Shown: one piece after another, positions 13,301-22,700 of the stretch
Numbering within the stretch: the stretch's first letter is position 1
Layout of the letters: each line of letters opens with the position of its first letter
NCBI RefSeq assembly: GCF_037975245.1
Contig: NC_092562.1
Span: 19,190,054 to 19,254,053, forward strand
Length of the DNA stretch: 64,000 nucleotides
Source of the DNA: Apostichopus japonicus
Lineage: Eukaryota > Echinodermata > Holothuroidea > Aspidochirotida > Stichopodidae
Reading direction: 5' to 3'
Program-made: the position numbers and the translations under genes
The notes under the pieces: model-generated
The model's database searches: none
The model's input: the letters and a program-made list of their open reading frames with translations, nothing else
Told to the model about the DNA's origin: nothing

Positions 13301-15961
13301 ATTTCTAAAATATTATAATTTGACCGTTTCTGATCTACTTACTACGGATGCCATGGAGGGACTGAAATCCAAAATGAACACCATACGGTATCTTCTTGCC
13401 AAGAAGGAAATATGGGTGCTTGGAAGAATCTCATAGCTTGTTGGTGATGGTTCATCACTGTCATGAGATGACTCTTCCACTACAGGAAGAACCGACAAAA
13501 CTTCTAGCTCTTCCTTCGATTGAAGCTTTGAAAGAAAAAAAAGAAAAAACAGGTAAGAACAACATTTTTTATAGTTAACAGCTAAAGCAAATAGCATTAT
13601 TGAACGGCTCCGAACTGCATGACAAGTCTTTATGTTGTTTTGAGTTTATAAATCAAGAAAATCTTTGAAGTTGGGATTCGATAGGAACTCGGTAAGCTCA
13701 TTCACTTTGATTACTCAGTAATGAAGAAATATTTCACAAGAAGCACGAGTCCAAACTAATATTAAAGAAATTGTGCACAATTGGCATACTCAACTTGTAT
13801 ATCTCAGATTTGCACAAGCAAAATTTTGAAGAGTGCATGCTAAACAAGTTTACATATTGGACTTGTAGCTGTCCAACATTTTCACGTGACTGAAAATGCG
13901 TCAGCTAAATTTCAAGACGATACTAACGGTCTACACGTGAAAGGAATACATTAATTTTTGTCCCTAAAAACAGTCATTACACATCAATAATGTTGTCAAA
14001 ATATTTAGACCTTGTATGAGATTTAATACATACATGTGTAAAGTTTTGTTTAAAGCTATGCAACTTTCAAAGTGAAATGACAATGTTCATCCACTGAAGA
14101 TGTAGCCTACAGTATGTAGCCAATGCTACTTTGAATTTGAGGAAACCCTGAAACATTTTGTAAGTTACACGAATCAAGTTCCGGGGCAAAACAGTTGACA
14201 AGCACATGATTACAATGAATTCCTTTGCTTTTCATGAAAATATGAATAAAACTGCCTCACTTGACATATCATTTGTTTGATTGTATTCACTGACAGAAAG
14301 GGGGGGGGGGGGGTGTATTGTGCAAGATTCATTGTGCAAGACTGTGTGTGTACTTGTATACTAAAATATGCAACAAGTTTGTAACAGTTAGCTTCAGATT
14401 TTTGATATCTTGCCAGTTCACCAAGAAAACATTGTAGCAGAGAAATGATTTTAATAAGCTCTCTGGGCACAAAAAGGAGGGACAGGGAAGGGCGGGGGGG
14501 AGTCAGAACGCATGCTTAAATTGCAATTTTTTTTTTTTTTTTTTAAATTTTGCTGAACTGAGATGATTTTTCTAGTTGATACAAATAAGTTGGCTCATTC
14601 CAGAGACTATACACAGATCAATAGAGCTTTTTCAAAATACATTCTAGAAATCCCTATACTGCCGACAAAAGTCTGTATCTCCCGGTATTTAGTATATTGT
14701 GTCTTTATGTAGCCACAATATATTGGGGATTTTTTCATGAAATATCATTTCTTTTTTAGTTCAGCTTTTGATTCATTATTTTATCATGCCTCTGGCACCA
14801 TTAGTTATTTTAACTACAAGATTCATTGACCACGAAATTGACATAGGTAAACCTGTTGTGGTAAAACGCCAAACTTTACCACATGTCCTACAATGTTCAT
14901 ACTGACACAGATATACGATCCGGTCATGAACCATAATTTCAGAATGTCATTTAGAAATGGAAAGCAAATTGCCAGTAGATTTAAGTTAATATCATCTCAG
15001 AAAATATCAGGATCAACAACCCTGCATTGAAGTTCTTGGCAAGAAGCCAAGAAATTATGTACCTCAATGTCAAGTTTTAACAATTGTGTTTGTCGCATGC
15101 GTCTCCGGGAAACCACAGGTGTTTTACCGTACTTTTGTATTTATGTAGTGGTTATCAATGTATAAAGGGCACCTTGTTGTTAGCATTTGCAATGCTTTGG
15201 CAATGCCTATACAGAGATACTTTTCTCTGATGCTCTTTGATGTAGGAAGATGTTCTCAAAGCTATGGAACTTATCATTCCATGCTCATTTGTGTTTACTA
15301 GACACTACACTGAAAAAGTATCATTAAAACTTGGCACATTCTGACTGTTAAGTCTGGATGGATGAGCACTTCAGCTCAAGCCTTAAGGACTGTGGTTGGA
15401 TAAATAAGGAAGAGGGCCCTGCAGCTTATTCATCAACAATCGATAAGTACTTAGCAAAATCAAAATAATTAAAAAAAATTTTAATGGAAAGGATGGGGAG
15501 GGGAAAGTGAGTTAGAACTTACCAATTCCTCATCACTTTTTGGAGTAACTGTTTGATTGAGATGATCGAAGAACCAAGCTGCCCTGGTATTGCGAGATAT
15601 TCTGTATTCCTCCTTCATTAACAGGTAAACATCTGCTGCTTCAGCCATCTGCATAAGATTAAGGCAATTAACTGCTTTAAACTGACCACATTGTTAAACA
15701 TTTACAAGTAACTAACGAAAGTGTAACAATGTATCAATACGAAATTCAGTTTGGTCGCAACTGGGCTCAATAACAACAGTAGGCCTATTCGGTAACATTG
15801 AAACTAAAACTAAGTACAGGCTAGCCTAAGTTACTAACTTTAGCCTAGGTGTACTAGAACCGGCCTACAGTATGCTACTACTAGTCGTACTGTACATGCC
15901 TATATGCTAAATAACCTACATTTCTCTGATGTTGACGTACTCCAGCTCCATTCTGTGTCAT
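1146..15961 (-). CDS. SZT2: SZT2, KICSTOR complex subunit (5' part, runs off the left edge)
   Basis: SZT2 is the scaffold of the lysosomal KICSTOR complex, which brings GATOR1 to the lysosome and dampens mTORC1 on amino-acid loss. Seventeen minus-strand exons join in frame to about 673 residues, the N-terminal fifth of a protein of about 3400 residues. Family-diagnostic stretches are visible: LLMKEEYRISRNTRAAWF, EELEVLSVLP, LALQLLPPNTSAG, GIVVITDGV with ACSFIQVG, VRLREGFTIKQVT, QIEYVAKSQWP, VEVVMEGTYDFIHD, GMPLFYMPPNSDTPVL, WQRWLHTHQ, and FFIIRVICKG. Between the last two exons about 15 residues expected from the family are not found, so either a small exon is missed or the protein is shorter here. 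No further exon was recognised in 1-1145. The gene starts head to head with USP24. Confidence 0.93.
2253..2300 (+). repeat. tRNA-like SINE head fragment
   Basis: GTAGCCCAGTCGGTCAGTAG followed by AGCATTCAG resembles a tRNA 5' half with an A box. No matching 3' half or B box, so it is a SINE fragment at best. Confidence 0.35.
2503..3280. repeat. Two apparently identical 389-bp direct tandem copies
   Basis: The sequence beginning GAGTGATATTATTATTTAAT at 2504 recurs at 2893 with an exact 389-bp offset. I saw no mismatch between the copies by eye. They lie in the SZT2 intron where an exon is apparently missing. Each copy contains an A-rich, AAAATGGG-rich stretch and a chance 61-codon minus-strand ORF. 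Confidence 0.92.
3770..3820 (-). CDS. SZT2: SZT2 exon 16
   Basis: Residues 585-602. Read with the preceding codon it gives WQRWLHTHQIAMLLMPD, matching WQRWLHMHRLVLLLEHD. Only 51 nt long. Acceptor CACTAG, donor GTAAGT, phase 2 on both sides. Confidence 0.88.
4195..4260 (-). CDS. SZT2: SZT2 exon 15
   Basis: Residues 563-585, DESLAQFAQFWKRIALMEPR and onward, aligning with the family's HAQFAAYWKPVLSMD. Acceptor CTACAG, donor GTAAGT, phase 2 on both sides. Confidence 0.88.
4390..4530. repeat. Two tRNA-like promoter remnants (SINE fragments)
   Basis: On the minus strand, GGTAGAGCACAAGCCTTGC followed by GGTACAAATCC gives A- and B-box-like elements (4390-4445). On the plus strand, AAGGTCCCCGGTTCGAGTCA (4500-4520) is a B box. 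Neither forms a full cloverleaf. Confidence 0.4.
4923..5078 (-). CDS. SZT2: SZT2 exon 14
   Basis: Residues 511-563, including LLVHMHSFAANPAYYVVPEG and KGMPLFYMPPNSDTPVLAQQ, matching GVPLFYIPPGSTTPVLSLQ. Acceptor TTTTAG, donor GTAAGC. Confidence 0.92.
5268..5312 (-). repeat. tRNA-like B-box fragment (SINE)
   Basis: Reverse complement reads CACTGGTTCGAATCCCAT, a good RNA polymerase III B box, but there is no tRNA fold around it. Confidence 0.35.
5620..5754 (-). CDS. SZT2: SZT2 exon 13
   Basis: Residues 466-511, VTHVEVVMEGTYDFIHDINC, then RSLFKTRVIKNFWQIIR, a close match to the [20 protein letters not shown]...SLYRTHVIRRFW region. The 3' splice site is tandem (CAGAAG), so the exon may begin 3 nt earlier, at 5757. 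Confidence 0.93.
5985..6055 (-). repeat. tRNA-like SINE head fragment
   Basis: Reverse complement reads CTATGGTCGCTGATTGTATG, then CCAGAGGTTCGAAACCGGT, like the anticodon arm and B box of a degenerate tRNA-derived SINE. Confidence 0.35.
6406..6502 (-). CDS. SZT2: SZT2 exon 12
   Basis: Residues 434-466, VIEVRLALSCAQSGQIEYVA then KSQWPP, matching the family's LEVKLVLLW...RIEYVAMAPWP. Acceptor CATCAG, donor GTAATT. Confidence 0.92.
6813..6967 (-). CDS. SZT2: SZT2 exon 11
   Basis: Residues 382-434. The basic stretch LRMPRFPNLPLQRVKHREEA is followed by VMAVRLREGFTIKQVTI, matching the family's VSVRLREGYSVREVTL. Donor GTAAGC; acceptor AAAAG. Confidence 0.92.
7085..7190 (+). repeat. 3' tail of a non-LTR retrotransposon
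   Basis: The stretch ending CAGCGCTTTATAAATACTGA, then TTGATGATTGACGATGATGA, has the GCGCTTTATAAAT plus short tandem tail typical of CR1/L2-like 3' ends. Severely 5'-truncated. Confidence 0.55.
7422..7473 (-). CDS. SZT2: SZT2 exon 10
   Basis: Residues 365-382, GYQQSMIPSPKVSETFS. Weakly conserved, but the 52-nt length and phases (1 in, 2 out) fit its neighbours exactly. Acceptor TTTTAG, donor GTAAGC. Confidence 0.75.
7991..8075 (-). CDS. SZT2: SZT2 exon 9
   Basis: Residues 337-365, NIYHTALLVWSFQKDINPLK, aligning with the family's [22 protein letters not shown]. The donor is an unusual GTTAGA; phase 1. Confidence 0.88.
9047..9267 (-). CDS. SZT2: SZT2 exon 8
   Basis: Residues 263-336, the most diagnostic exon. 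GIVVITDGV, TIACSFIQVGHGF, FGYIPHTEIMQFIATAT and CPEV match the SZT2 ITDGV...ACSFVQVG...CPE segment, a von Willebrand A-like fold region. Acceptor GACAG, donor GTAAGT. Confidence 0.95.
10234..10398 (-). CDS. SZT2: SZT2 exon 7
   Basis: Residues 208-263. A variable Gly/Ser-rich stretch is followed by CGILALQLLPPNTSAG, matching the family's GILALQLLPSNSSAG. Acceptor CATAG; donor GTGAAA. Confidence 0.92.
10575..11012. repeat. Degenerate (ACAAT)n-type satellite, about 430 bp
   Basis: Continuous imperfect 5- and 10-bp periodic ACAAT/ATAAC sequence directly downstream of SZT2 exon 7 in the plus orientation. It creates a 153-codon minus ORF made almost only of Ile, Leu, Tyr, Cys and Val, which is an artefact of the repeat. 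Confidence 0.9.
11062..11161 (-). CDS. SZT2: SZT2 exon 6
   Basis: Residues 175-208, VLVQGALITADVIDEVLEIL and onward. It matches the VLVQGCLL block of SZT2. Acceptor GATAG, donor GTAAGT; ends in phase 1. Confidence 0.9.
11833..11925 (-). CDS. SZT2: SZT2 exon 5
   Basis: Residues 144-174, beginning FHVPGSSCLLSPMIYITVVA, which aligns with the family's [20 protein letters not shown]. Acceptor CACCAG, donor GTAAAG. Confidence 0.9.
12372..12449 (-). CDS. SZT2: SZT2 exon 4
   Basis: Residues 118-143, including FTCLSNCLRGLIQP, which aligns with the family's LSRCLGGLLRP block. Acceptor TTTGCAG, donor GTGAGT, phase 0. Confidence 0.88.
12585..12860. repeat. Degenerate repeats of ACATGACTTTT, period roughly 33 bp
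   Basis: ACATGACTT-like motifs recur near 12587, 12620, 12690, 12721, 12751, 12791, 12823 and 12848 in an SZT2 intron. Heavily diverged. Confidence 0.4.
13343..13525 (-). CDS. SZT2: SZT2 exon 3
   Basis: Residues 57-117. Contains LQSKEELEVLSVLP and ILPSTHISFLARRYRMVFIL, both family-diagnostic. Acceptor TTTCAAAG, donor GTAAGT, phase 0 on both sides. Confidence 0.93.
15523..15648 (-). CDS. SZT2: SZT2 exon 2
   Basis: Residues 15-56, MAEAADVYLLMKEEYRISRN and onward. It matches the conserved SZT2 amino terminus closely. Acceptor TGCAG directly before ATG; donor GTAAGT. Confidence 0.93.
15920..15961 (-). CDS. SZT2: SZT2 exon 1 (tentative start)
   Basis: Codes for 14 residues, MTQNGAGVRQHQRN, and ends at a GTAGGT donor in phase 0. 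It was chosen because the next ATG (15646-15648) sits directly behind a TGCAG acceptor, so an upstream 5' exon must exist. The frame continues through it. The alternative is that this exon is untranslated and translation begins at 15648. Confidence 0.55.
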
Positions 15962-16407
15962 TGCTTTATCAAAAATGTTAATGATACTTTTAATTAAGAA
16001 CAACCAGTGAAACTTCTAGCATGCTAAGTTAGCCCCAACTCAGCTAGAAACGTCAAATCAAAAGTGACATTGGCCTAGGCTGGCCTGGGTTTGCGTAAGT
16101 TCAGTGTTGCTCTATCAAAGTCAATATCCGTGGTCGCGATATATCGATGGCACATTGTGCATTTGTGTACAGAACGATGCTAACACTATCCTCATAATAA
16201 CACAGTTACGGGGCTACCAGTACCGTAGCGCTCTATGGTACACAGAAGTATAGCCAGAAAGGTAACAACCACTTAGGCCTAAAGGTTGGCGTACACAAAT
16301 ATGCGACGGTGCGAAAGTCAGACACCCGTCAAATCTGATTTTGAGGAAATTAGCAATGTGGCAGTTGGTCCTATTCTTTTTCTAGGGTAAGCGAAGAAGT
16401 CTCAAAT
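15962..16407. promoter_or_regulatory. Shared head-to-head promoter region of SZT2 and USP24
   Basis: Only about 446 bp separate the proposed SZT2 ATG (minus strand) from the USP24 ATG (plus strand), so both first exons and the core promoters must lie here. No TATA box is evident at a sensible distance from either start. CpG dinucleotides are denser than in the surrounding introns, notably at 16300-16330 and 16220-16235. A partial inverted repeat around AGCGCT lies near 16224-16243. Transcription start sites cannot be placed from sequence alone. Confidence 0.7.
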
Positions 16408-16701
16408 ATGGAGCTGGATCAAGAAGCTTTAGAGTCGCTGCTGCACATGGGTTTTTGCGATATTACAGAAAACAAGCGGGCGCTAAACGAAGCAAGGAAT
16501 GATCTGTCCGAGGCAGTGGCTATCCTAACACATGAAAAGCAAGACCTAAGCTACGATGTTCCTACTTTGTCGGAAATGAAAGAGATGAATACAAGAGGCT
16601 TGGGTAAAGGTGGCAATGAATACATGGATTTACCAAATTCACCAGTTAAGCAACCGCATGATCTTCCACCGTCCTACGACGAAGTTATGGAACCAGTTGA
16701 G
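16408..16701 (+). CDS. USP24: USP24 exon 1 (start, UBA-like domain, PPxY)
   Basis: Residues 1-98. [10 protein letters not shown] through [17 protein letters not shown] is a UBA-like three-helix domain, as at the start of all USP24 proteins. PPSY at 87-90 sits where vertebrate USP24 has PPAY. An in-frame ORF continues 45 nt past the GTGGGT donor. The start ATG is the only one ahead of the UBA. Confidence 0.93.
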
Positions 16702-19700
16702 GTGGGTGTGTCACCATATCCATGGTTAAGCAATGGCATGACCTAGGCTATAGGCCTAAGTTCGGCTAACATAGGCCTAACACTTGTTTCAGATAAGGTG
16801 TTAGCCTATATAAATCCACTGTATTATTATTATGATTAATTAAAGTTCACTAATTCTCACTGAAGCATAGCGGATAGGAAACAGAATTAGCCTTAGGCAA
16901 ACAGTTACAAGTTACAGTTTATGTAACCAAGACCAAGATCATGTGGGACTGAGAGTCTTGATACCATTGGCTCCTTCGTAAGTTCTAGCTTAGGCCTAGG
17001 TAGGCCTATGTTTAAAATGTAGGCAACAAGTTGACAATTATTGAAATTTTGCTCACGTTTGTGGTGTGTGCTAGGGATGTTCTAAGGAACAGCTACATTT
17101 CAGCTACAACAACAGTGGTTTAAGACCAGTTCTAACTATAGTATAGGGATGTTACTAAAACGAATGACAATTGCATTACACATAACGAATGACAATATGT
17201 TGTACATACTAAAAAATTGCGTTGACTAAAACGAATGACAGTTATGACAGCACAGACATTTGCTTCAACCAGATATCACAGTTCAGACTTCGTGGGTATC
17301 TTGATCTAGTAAAGTATGGACAAGATAAAAAAGCACCTTATAGTAAGCGAAATTGTAAGTCTGACTTTAAAAAGTAAATTTAACGTCATTTTTCCGATAT
17401 TAATTGTTAGAAACTAAGTTAACTAACAATACTATAATCTTGAAACAGCTTCAGTTATCTTTCTATATAAATCTACAGAGGTAAAAAGCACAGCACTCAA
17501 GCGCATTCTCGCACAAAAACTTTCCCTGTGGTTTCTAGATCTGTAAATTACACCAAAACCCTGCAACCACTTAACATGCGATTTTCCTCAAATCATTTTT
17601 GCGCAGAAAACCAATAACCGCATTTACTCCACTCCGTTAATCATTCTATCTCTTCTCAACATTGTCCTTCATTGTCATTCGTTGTCATTCGTTGTCATTC
17701 GCTGTCATTCGCAAATGATAATTAACCCTGTACAAAGTCAATTGTCATTCGGTCATTTGCTGTCATTCGTTTTAGTTTGTCCCTAGTATAGGTAGGCTAC
17801 ATGGAGTTTTTAAATGACAGCCAGACTAGCCCTAGGTCCTTAGTTACACAAGTAGAATGATTATCACAGACACTTAAGGCCCTGGTTATGTTTACCTTAG
17901 CACTTTGATGTTAAAATTTACTGATTTGATTAAAATATGTGCTCACCTTAGTTCTTACACCATATTGTACTTGAAGCTAGAACTAGTGCATGTAAACACA
18001 TTCCCATCATAGAATTTATAATGTATTGGGTTATTAACATATATTCCTCTATAAAATTTTCTGGAGTTGAAGGATACTGTAGCTACTTTGATATACTGTA
18101 CATGCTGAATTAATAATATTTGAAGTTTGAACATGTAAGTGCCAGAGTCAAAGCATTGTTATTTAGGGTAGATAATTAAGAACCATCTTATTGAAATGCT
18201 TTGATTTTCATGCTAAGGAATAAAGTGGTGTAAGATTTATTGTATTGTATGCATTTCCTAAGCCTAAAGTTACGCCTTGTAAATGGTTCTAATTAGTTTA
18301 GCCCTTTTGTTCATTTAGTCTACATTGGAATGGCCTATATCGATGTCTAAAACTTTCACGTTCTAATGAATACTTGTATTTAGTTTGAAGTACATAACTA
18401 CACTATAACAATGTTACCTTGTATAGGGTTACCTTGGCTGTGTAGGTAAAGGCTACAACGTTTTGGATGACGTTAAAACAGACCAGTTTTTAATTTAAAA
18501 GCCTGTTTCAAACTTTGAAACCATACTTTATAATGAAGTATGCTGCATACACAAACTTATTGTCTTCTGTACATGACAAACTTTTCTTCTACTCCCAAAT
18601 GCTCATGTTTTGGGGAAATAAAAATTTAAGTTTACCTTGTATTCATTGTCTTTGCATCCTCATGTTGTGTATTTAAGAGAAAGTTGCAAATAATTACTGT
18701 GACAAAAACAATTTGTTTTTAATATTTTAAAGAAATTTACACTGAACATTTGTAACAGCTCATCATGCACCCACATACCCCCAACACCAGAATACTCTAC
18801 GTAATTCTTAGCCCTGTTGTGGTGTCAAAGATATTCAGAAATTTTGAGTCCAAACACAGTTTTTAAAATGCACAGGAACCAAAACATTTTTTTAAAGCCC
18901 TCCTTTTTAACTTTACAATCCCCACACACAAGGTAGCATACGCCCATTAAAAGCCCCATTGACTTACACACTAAATCACAAAAGTAATGTGGTCTCTTAG
19001 TCTAGATAGAAGTTTTCACTAGCTAAATGCTACCCATCACCGGATAGCTGACAAATTGGCCTTTCATGGCACCATCAATTTTCCGTATCATGACCGTGTA
19101 GATTTTTTGCTATCCGAGCCGGAAGTTTTCGTCACTTGTAAACAAACCTCTTCACTCAGTGGTAAACAAATTTCCTACGCTGCTCCTGGGAGGCCTAAAG
19201 GGGTCTAAAATTGCCTCAATTGACCCAATTTTGTCACCACTTCCATTCATGCTCTTCAACATGTAAGCCACATAAAACTAGATTATGATTGATAACAGGT
19301 CACAAAAGATGTTCTCCTGCTGCTTTTTGGCACTTTTCCTGAAGGAGAACAATCGAGTGGATTGATATAGACTCTAATAGGAGTATGCCACCACCAGTAT
19401 TGATAACTTGCCATTACAAAGGGCATATTTATAATACTTTCCATTGATATAGAATTGATGGTCATTCGTCAATTCTATAAACTGGATCTGATACCAACCA
19501 ATCGAAAGCCTTGTAAGAAAAACGCCATATTTGTCTTCTCTATTTAGGCAAAAGAGTAATGCTGCTTTGTGTGTCAAGCTCCACACAGGCTGCACACAGT
19601 GGCTGTGTTTCTCTTTAATACTGTACATAACAAAGGGCCTGAAATGAGTCTCTTTGAAGCCAAATTCTTTGCATATTTGAACAAGAACTAATCTGCCAAG

Positions 19701-22700
19701 GACATCATTACATTTTGTAGTAGGGAATTTTTTGTGAATCATAAAAATGTTGATCATTTTAGAAAAGGAAGAAGTTTTAATGGGTTGGCCTTTTGGTTAA
19801 GTGTAAATGTCCAAGGATACTGTAGTTTCATCTTCCACTAGTAGGGATGGTGTATATTAACAAATATGCATGAGACTAAGTAATAATATATTAATTAAGG
19901 TCATTACATCAAATATTTCTACTTCTATTGGTTGCAGTTCATTTTTAATCTTGTTTGAATCTGTTATAATACAGACTTTTCACTCAAGAACAAAATATAA
20001 TGCTTCATGCATTGTCATCACGTTCAACTGTAACAATTCTATCATTGGTTTACAATGACCATCAGGGAGCATAAAGTTTTTTAATAAATCTAAAATAATT
20101 GAAAAGTACTTGTACCTGGTACTCGGATCCTTAAATGCTGTACTCGGACACTAAAGTCACACTTCGAGTACTCAGTACTCGAATCCTAAGGAGCAGTACT
20201 TGGACTATGGTACTAGGTACTCAGAACCTCAAGTACAGTACTCGGAGGTACTTGGTACTCGGATAATGTAGTACTTTCAGACTTTAACACTGGAATCTAA
20301 GATGCAATTTAAAAATATAATGTTCAAGGTACAGTACAGTAAGATGGCATACTGTACATTTTCAAGCAGCTATGATGTATCTGTTTTGCAGAGTGAAGAC
20401 CCTAGTGCTGCCATTACAGAAGTTCGAGAGGAATCGGTAGAAGATGCCAACAAATTTCCCGTCACCAACCTGTACGAATTACAGTCAAGAGTGTTCACAG
20501 ACCAGTGGTCTATACCATACAAGAAGGAGGAGTCTCTCGGAAAGTGTCTCATTGCTGCCATTAAGATGGCCCAGAACGGTAAACATAAAACATTGGATAA
20601 TGTGCAGAACATCTATGATCAATGGGTCCCTTTACATAGTTAGGTATGAGTTCAATATAAATAGTACACTGTCATGATCTGCAACGACGACCCGCAAACT
20701 TTAGGGTGTTACCCAAACTTGGGTCTTGGTAAATACATATTTTGAGTTGCAGGATTTTTCCAGATGACATAAATTTATCTACAGATCTCGGAACTGGTTG
20801 ACGTCCATAGTCCAAATTAACTTTCATGATTTTTTAATCAATTCCAAAGCATGTGGAGTCATGGAATCTCCTGAGTCTTTGGACTTAATCTTTGCAGACT
20901 GGTGGTGTACAACTTTCAAGACATAATTATATTATACAGTAAGATGGAGGAGGACTAATCCATTTGTCCAGTCTTCATTTATTTTTATTTTTTTTGTGTA
21001 TGTGTGATATGAGTCTACACTAAACTCTCAACACCATAAGTTCAATAGCGTAAACTAGTCAACTTATATAGATTGCAGAAATGAAGGGAAAATTCCAAAC
21101 CTTTTTCACAAGACGTTTCTTACATTTGAACTATTAATATGTTACTGTTCCTGGGCATAAAGTAAAAGCAGGGCAAATTTTAAGGATTGTTTTGGTTTGT
21201 CCCTGAGATAACTTTGCGTCCGTCACACAACCTCCAAAGAGCCGAGTTTGGTTGTCCTTACAGAAATTCGGACGACCTAACTACAATTAAGAATTTGCCT
21301 TGGTTAAACAACAGATTGAAAAGATTTAGAAACAGCCAAATTGGAAAGCTCATCTGGTTTTGACTTTTTTTCTGAAAATCGTCAGGCCTCTGTGGATTCT
21401 TCTAAATTAATTAAAAAAAAAAAAGCATGATTAAATCTGTGTATTATTTCCTACCATTAAATGGAACAGAAACCTTGGAGTCAGACGAAAACTGCGTAAG
21501 CTTTGTTCAACGTTGCTTGCCGGAGGCTATCCGCAAACTCATGACATCAAACGCTGTCCACCGTTGGGGATTGGAGATACACGAGGGTATCTACAACATG
21601 CTGCAGATGGTAGTCGACCTGGTAGCAGCACGTCTCAAGTACAAACCCATTCCGATTGAACTGCTGGAACTGTTAGCATTGGTGAGTATTTGTGTCAAAA
21701 TGCTAGGAATATTTATAGGGATGATTTATTTTAACTTTGGCAATCTATAAAATATTCCTTCCTTCCTCCCGCCCTCCCCCCCTCTCCCCCAAAAAATTGG
21801 TGCACTAAAAATTCTCCAAATGTCATCTGGCAAGTAATGTTTCTGGAATAATGCTGATTTACTTCACACCTTGCTTACCTGTCTCCTCACAACATTTCTG
21901 ATAAATTCAAATTCAGACTTTAAACACATTTGTGAGTAAACTGTGCAAATATTTCACGTAGCGTATTCGCACAGATGGTCCAAGCCCTATACTGTATTTG
22001 CATTGATGTATTTCAAACTCTACAGTTAAAACCTCAGTCCATCATTCCTTTTCTCTTACTGCACTTTTTCATCAGAATACCTACTTTGTCCCAACTGTCC
22101 CATAGTTTTGCTTTCTTCCATATGGTTTCAATATGCACCACAATGCTGTGAAAAGTGTGCGTATATATCAACTACATGATTCTGAAAGTCAAATATATTT
22201 TTGTGGCAACTCAGGCATCAACTAAGCACCCAATAGAATGTGATGGAATACATGTGTAATTTGCTGGATTAAACACATTTGGTTATACACACTTAAGGTT
22301 AAATAGCAACTCAGTGCAGAGAAAACAAACATACTGTGAGATGAAAATCCTTTTCATTATCAGAGATGTTAGCTTCCCATAAAATTTGTGACAACAAGGC
22401 CTACTATATGTTATGATATTTGAGTGCGTGCGAATGATACAGCCTATAGCCCAAGATGCGCTATCTGTACACATGGATAGTAACGTTACCAGTAGTTACA
22501 GTTGAATAACATACTTTGTGTTCGTTGAGCACTGTAGATGCAAAAATGTTTGCAGACAAACATGGGGCTATTAACAAATCACAGGAAGTATGAAACAGCA
22601 TCCTTGGCTAGTTTGAGCATGAAAATCTCTGTAATGGAAATGTTGTTGTTGAGTGTTTGGATTTTATTTGTTTTCAAACAAGCATCTCTAGGATTGGAAG

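Larger units (their letters stand above)
16702..20391 (+). other. USP24: USP24 intron 1 (3.7 kb)
   Basis: Longest intron but for one of similar size. It holds the MITE (17146-17783) and a GTACTCGGA repeat (20105-20280). The remaining sequence, including the 127-codon minus ORF at 19374-19757, has no recognisable protein or RNA. Confidence 0.8.

Noticed and set aside
19374-19757. 127-codon minus ORF in USP24 intron 1
   Set aside because: No recognisable motif, no start context or splice support; probably chance.
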